A stretch of 9,404 nucleotides of DNA from Phycisphaerales bacterium (lineage in GTDB: Bacteria; Planctomycetota; Phycisphaerae; Phycisphaerales; SM1A02). Under the pieces are notes generated by a model, which was not told the origin of the DNA, made no database searches, and worked only from the letters and a program-made list of their open reading frames with translations. Below, piece after piece: positions 6,009 to 9,404 of the stretch. Within the stretch, counting starts at the first letter, position 1; each line of letters opens with the position of its first letter. The translations under genes were made by a program, and so were the position numbers. The DNA lies in the NCBI GenBank assembly GCA_003520025.1, contig DOVP01000278.1:1-9404 (forward strand), given 5' to 3'.

Positions 6009-6878
6009 ATGGCCCGCATCACTCGCGCTGCGATCATTCAAGCATCCAATGCATTGCCCGACTCGACGGACGTGCACGCCATCAAGCAGGCAATGATCGA
6101 CAAGCATGTGCCGCTCATCGCGCAGGCCGCTGAGCAGGGGGCGCAGATCTGTTGTTTGCAGGAGATCTTCTCCGGTCCGTACTTCTGCGCCGAGCAGGAC
6201 ATTCGCTGGTATGAAACCGCCGAGCCGGTGCCGGACGGGCCGACCGTCACACTCATGCAGCAACTCGCCAAAGAGCACGGCATGATCATGGTCGTGCCAA
6301 TCTACGAGCAGGCCATGACGGGCGTGTACTACAACACCGCTGCCGTCATCGATGAGCATGGTGAGTATCTCGGGCGCTACCGCAAGCACCACATCCCGCA
6401 CTGCAATCCCGGCTTCTGGGAGAAGTTCTACTTCACCCCCGGAAACGAGGGATATCCGGTGTTTCAGACGAGCGCCGGAAAGATCGGTGTGTACATCTGT
6501 TATGACCGACACTTCCCGGAAGGGGCGCGGGCACTCGGTCTTGCTGGGGCGGAAATCGTGTTCAATCCTTCTGCCACCGTCGCTGGGCTCAGCGAGTACC
6601 TCTGGAAACTCGAACAACCCGCGCACGCTGTTGCGAATCAGTTCTATGTCGGCGCGATCAACCGCGTCGGTACTGAGGCCCCTTGGAACATCGGCAAGTT
6701 CTACGGGCAGTCCTACTTCTGCGATCCTCGCGGACAGATCATGGTCGAGGGGAGCCGCGACGATGACGAAGTCGTGATTGCCGATCTCGATCTGGACCTG
6801 ATCGAAGAAGTCCGGAATACATGGCAGTTCTTCCGCGATCGCCGCCCTGAGACCTACGGGGCGCTGACCGAGGGATGA
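6009..6878 (+). CDS. Carbon-nitrogen hydrolase, probable beta-ureidopropionase (N-carbamoyl-beta-alanine amidohydrolase)
   Basis: This is a 289-residue cytoplasmic enzyme of the nitrilase superfamily. The predicted reaction is hydrolysis of N-carbamoyl-beta-alanine (from uracil) or N-carbamoyl-beta-aminoisobutyrate (from thymine) to the beta-amino acid, CO2 and ammonia. The Glu-Lys-Cys triad is complete: E52 in LQEIF, K126 in YRKHHIP and C164 in ICYDRHFPE. The segment HIPHCNPGFWEKFYF (128-142) and NPSAT...SEYLW with the following GAINRVG resemble beta-ureidopropionases rather than plain nitrilases or biotinidase-type members. N-carbamoylputrescine amidase and N-carbamoyl-D-amino-acid hydrolase are the nearest alternatives. 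Context favours the pyrimidine route: it sits between mmsA and an NCS1 nucleobase permease, with an omega-aminotransferase next. Its stop overlaps the permease ATG by 4 nt, indicating translational coupling. Superfamily and catalytic residues are firm; substrate choice is inferred from resemblance and neighbours. Confidence 0.88.
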   Translation: MARITRAAIIQASNALPDSTDVHAIKQAMIDKHVPLIAQAAEQGAQICCLQEIFSGPYFCAEQDIRWYETAEPVPDGPTVTLMQQLAKEHGMIMVVPIYEQAMTGVYYNTAAVIDEHGEYLGRYRKHHIPHCNPGFWEKFYFTPGNEGYPVFQTSAGKIGVYICYDRHFPEGARALGLAGAEIVFNPSATVAGLSEYLWKLEQPAHAVANQFYVGAINRVGTEAPWNIGKFYGQSYFCDPRGQIMVEGSRDDDEVVIADLDLDLIEEVRNTWQFFRDRRPETYGALTEG

Positions 6879-8326
6879 GCGGATCACTGAGCAACGCCGA
6901 CCTCGCGCCAGTTCCGCCGGAGCAGCGAACCTGGTCCCGGTGGAACATCGCGGCCCTCTGGATCGGCATGGCGATCTGCATTCCGACCTACATGCTCGCG
7001 GCCGGGATGATTGCCGCCGGCATGACTTGGTGGCAGGCGGTTCTGACGGTGCTGCTTGGCAACATGATCGTGCTGGTTCCGATGATCGCCAATGGTCACG
7101 GCGGCACCAAGTATGGCGTGCCGTTCCCGGTGCTGGCTCGTGCGAGTTTCGGAACGGTGGGGGCCCACATCCCAGCAATCGCTCGCGCAGTCGTGGCTTG
7201 CGGCTGGTTCGGCATTCAGACGTGGATCGGTGGCGCGGCCATCTATTCCATTCTTGGAGCTCTTGGGTGGATCACGCCGGCAACCGAGGCGGACATTCTG
7301 CCGTTCCTCGGTATCTCGATTGGGCAGTTTCTGTGCTTCTTCGCTTTCTGGATTCTGCATGTCGTCATCGTGCTAACCGGAATCGAGTCCATCAAGTGGG
7401 TGGAGGCCTACGCGGCGCCGTTCCTGATTGCGTGCGGCGTGGCGCTGTTGATCTGGGCATTCGTTGCCGTTGATGACAGCATGACACTCTTCACAAGCGG
7501 CACGTCGCGTGAGGAAGGGGTGTCATTCTGGACGATCTTTTTCCCGCAACTGACTGCCATGGTCGGCTTCTGGGCGACGCTCAGTCTGAACATCCCGGAT
7601 TTCACCAGATACTGCCGAAGCCAGCAGGACCAGGCCGCCGGACAGTTGCTCGGGCTGCCCTCAACCATGACGCTCTTCTCCTTCGTCGGCATCATCGTGA
7701 CCGGCGCGACCGTCGTACTCTACGGCGAAGCGATCTGGGATCCAGTAGCACTCATCGCTCGCATGGGCTCGCCGCTTGTTGTGGTCATTTCGATGATCGC
7801 GCTGCTCATTGCGACGCTCTCGACCAATCTGGCCGCCAATATCGTCAGCCCGGCCAACGGGTTCTCGAATCTGGCTCCCTCGGTGATCGGGTTCCGTGGA
7901 GGCGCGATGATTACCGCGGTCATCGGCATCCTCATCATGCCGTGGCGTCTCATGACGGACTTGTCGGATTACATCTTCGTGTGGCTGATCGGGTACAGCG
8001 CGTTGCTCGGCCCGATCGCAGGCATCATGCTCTGCGACTACTTCATCGTGCGGCGGACCGAACTGAATGCGGATGCCCTGTATGATCCAGAGGGGGAGTA
8101 TGCCGGTGTCAGCGTCGCAGCCATGCTGGCCCTGGTGTTTGCGGTGCTGCCGAATCTGCCGGGGTTCATCAATGCGGTTACCGCAACTGCCGGAACCGAA
8201 GAGGCCTTCTTCCACGCGTTCTTCGATCAGATCTACGGGTATGCGTGGTTCATCGGCCTGCCGCTCGCGATGCTCTTCTACTTGATCTTCAAGATACTTC
8301 CCGTCACCGGAGACAACGCCACATGA
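6875..8326 (+). CDS. NCS1-family nucleobase permease (probable uracil/thymine-type transporter)
   Basis: This 483-residue inner-membrane transporter of the NCS1 family is of typical length, with about twelve hydrophobic segments. NCS1 proteins import nucleobases and related rings (cytosine, uracil, thiamine precursors, allantoin, hydantoins) by cation symport. Family features are NGHGGTKYGVPFPVLARASFG-like residues beginning at 73, GWFGIQTWIGG (110-120, W111 and Q115 in the substrate-contact region), the unwound-helix segment GFWATLSLNIPDFTRY starting at 231, and STNLAANIVSPANGFSNL starting at 316. A cytoplasmic N-terminus of about 20 residues precedes the first helix. The ATG overlaps the hydrolase stop in ATGA, and its own stop overlaps the aminotransferase ATG the same way, so it is translated as part of one operon. 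Spacing of GAGGG to the start is too tight for a normal ribosome binding site, fitting translational coupling. The substrate is inferred from neighbours: uracil, thymine or a dihydro/hydantoin relative are likeliest. Confidence 0.9.
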   Translation: MSGSLSNADLAPVPPEQRTWSRWNIAALWIGMAICIPTYMLAAGMIAAGMTWWQAVLTVLLGNMIVLVPMIANGHGGTKYGVPFPVLARASFGTVGAHIPAIARAVVACGWFGIQTWIGGAAIYSILGALGWITPATEADILPFLGISIGQFLCFFAFWILHVVIVLTGIESIKWVEAYAAPFLIACGVALLIWAFVAVDDSMTLFTSGTSREEGVSFWTIFFPQLTAMVGFWATLSLNIPDFTRYCRSQQDQAAGQLLGLPSTMTLFSFVGIIVTGATVVLYGEAIWDPVALIARMGSPLVVVISMIALLIATLSTNLAANIVSPANGFSNLAPSVIGFRGGAMITAVIGILIMPWRLMTDLSDYIFVWLIGYSALLGPIAGIMLCDYFIVRRTELNADALYDPEGEYAGVSVAAMLALVFAVLPNLPGFINAVTATAGTEEAFFHAFFDQIYGYAWFIGLPLAMLFYLIFKILPVTGDNAT

Positions 8327-9404
8327 CCGATCAGCCCGTGATGCCGACCTGCACGCATCAGCCTCGCCCTTACGAGGGACCGCCCCGCGAATCGGTGCTC
8401 GACATGCGACGCGAGTTCCTCGCTCCCGCGCTCGTGACCTACTACGCCGATCCGATCATGATCGTCGAGGGACACATGCAGTGGCTCTTCGATGAAACCG
8501 GTCGACGCTATCTTGACGGCATTGCCGGAATCGTCACGGTCTCGGTCGGCCATTGTCACCCCAAGATCGTCGAGGCGGTACGTGAGCAGAACGAACGTCT
8601 GCAGCACACGACCACGATCTATCTGAATCCGAACATCGCCGAGTTCGGCAAGAAACTCATTTCGACGTTTCCGCAGGACTCGGGACTCGGCGTGTGCTAC
8701 TTCACCAACTCCGGCAGCGAGGCCAATGAACTGGCCATGCTGATGGCCCGGTTGCATACCGGCAATTTTGACATCCTCGCACTCCGCAATGCCTATCACG
8801 GCCTGAGCAATCAGGCGATGGGCCTGACGGCGCTGCACTCGTGGAAGTACCCGTATCCGCACGGATTCGGCATCAAGCATGTGAAGTCGCCGGACCGATA
8901 TCGCGGGCCTCATGGATACGACGATCCGGACGCGGCTGCGAAGTATGCGGCCGAGGTCGAGGATGTGCTGCTCCACGCCACGTCTGGCGCAGTCGCCGGC
9001 TTCATCGCCGAGCCGATTCAGGGTGTCGGCGGAACCGTCGAGTTGCCGGATGGATACCTCGCCCGCGTGTATGAAATGATCCGCGCTCGTGGCGGTCTCT
9101 GCATCAGCGATGAAGTGCAGACCGGTTTCGGCCGTACCGGCACGGCCTTCTGGGGCTTCGAGAATCAGGGGGTCAAGCCCGACATCGTCACAATGGCCAA
9201 GGGCATCGGTAACGGTGCGCCGCTGGCATGCTGTGTCGCTCGGGCCGAGGTGGCGGACTGTATGAAGCAACGTCTGCACTTCAACACCTATGGCGGCAAT
9301 CCAGTTTCGATGGCGCAAGGTCTTGCGACACTCGATGTGCTGCTTGAAGACAACGTGCAGCAGCATGCCGCCGATGTAGGCGGGTATCTCAAGCAGGGCC
9401 TTGA
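8323..9404 (+). CDS. Class III PLP-dependent omega-aminotransferase, AGXT2-like (partial, C-terminus beyond window)
   Basis: I translated this gene by hand from the ATG at 8323; it is open to the window edge for 360 codons, and roughly 80-100 residues should be missing compared with the family. It transfers an amino group to pyruvate or glyoxylate; the context suggests beta-alanine or beta-aminoisobutyrate as donor, giving malonate or methylmalonate semialdehyde for MmsA. Fold-type I class III hallmarks are present: NSGSEA (129-134, phosphate binding), YHG (158-160), the SDEVQTGFGR segment with D263 contacting the PLP ring nitrogen, the Schiff-base lysine K293 in MAKGIGNG, and TYGGNP (322-327). 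These are closest in style to alanine-glyoxylate aminotransferase 2 / beta-alanine-pyruvate transaminases, rather than ornithine or GABA enzymes. GGAG (8309-8312) lies 10 nt before the start, which overlaps the permease stop by 4 nt. Exact donor and acceptor cannot be read from sequence. Confidence 0.9.
   Translation, partial: MTDQPVMPTCTHQPRPYEGPPRESVLDMRREFLAPALVTYYADPIMIVEGHMQWLFDETGRRYLDGIAGIVTVSVGHCHPKIVEAVREQNERLQHTTTIYLNPNIAEFGKKLISTFPQDSGLGVCYFTNSGSEANELAMLMARLHTGNFDILALRNAYHGLSNQAMGLTALHSWKYPYPHGFGIKHVKSPDRYRGPHGYDDPDAAAKYAAEVEDVLLHATSGAVAGFIAEPIQGVGGTVELPDGYLARVYEMIRARGGLCISDEVQTGFGRTGTAFWGFENQGVKPDIVTMAKGIGNGAPLACCVARAEVADCMKQRLHFNTYGGNPVSMAQGLATLDVLLEDNVQQHAADVGGYLKQGL

Noticed and set aside
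5907..7178. Minus-strand open frame of 423 codons
   Set aside because: It spans the end of mmsA, all of the hydrolase gene and the start of the permease gene antisense, with no domain signature or plausible start signal.
8278..9366. Minus-strand open frame of 362 codons
   Set aside because: It is antisense to the aminotransferase, whose plus-strand frame has every class III hallmark.
1..9404. Mobile elements, tRNA/rRNA, CRISPR arrays, defence or phage genes
   Set aside because: I saw no transposase, integrase, terminal repeats, regularly spaced repeats or structural RNA. The window is filled with housekeeping, envelope and catabolic genes with similar base composition throughout.

Overview
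The window looks like an ordinary chromosomal segment from a GC-rich bacterium, with no mobile elements, RNA genes or CRISPR. I infer Planctomycetota, possibly the Phycisphaerae side. The main reason is the leftmost gene: a Hanks-type Ser/Thr kinase with an N-terminal kinase domain, a basic linker and one transmembrane helix leading to a C-terminal part beyond the window, an architecture very common in that phylum. This is inference; no rRNA or marker gene is present.

Left half (1-4025), envelope and stress theme. A receptor-type Ser/Thr kinase (minus strand, C-terminus cut by the window edge) is divergent from an MscS-family mechanosensitive channel (plus strand). The channel converges on a minus-strand pair: a lipoprotein-like MsrB-MsrA fusion and, downstream of it, a 75-residue glycine-zipper lipoprotein. 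The 127-bp convergent gap holds two perfect inverted repeats that can serve as terminators, one of them overlapping the glycine-zipper stop codon.

Right half (4095-9404), plus strand. A QueD/6-pyruvoyl-tetrahydropterin-synthase-type gene is followed after 51 bp by a tightly packed catabolic run: methylmalonate/malonate-semialdehyde dehydrogenase (mmsA), a beta-ureidopropionase-type carbon-nitrogen hydrolase, an NCS1-family nucleobase permease and a class III (AGXT2-like) omega-aminotransferase that runs off the right edge. The spacings are 15 bp, then two 4-nt ATGA overlaps, so this is almost certainly one operon.

Read as a pathway, the run covers the lower part of reductive pyrimidine degradation. 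The permease imports uracil/thymine or a related compound. The hydrolase releases beta-alanine or beta-aminoisobutyrate from the N-carbamoyl intermediate. The aminotransferase makes malonate or methylmalonate semialdehyde. MmsA converts these to acetyl-CoA or propionyl-CoA. The two upper enzymes, dihydropyrimidine dehydrogenase and dihydropyrimidinase, are not in the window and would be expected just past the right edge. I see no clearly undescribed system here; the most distinctive items are the catabolic operon, the exported MsrB-MsrA fusion and the hairpins placed on stop codons.
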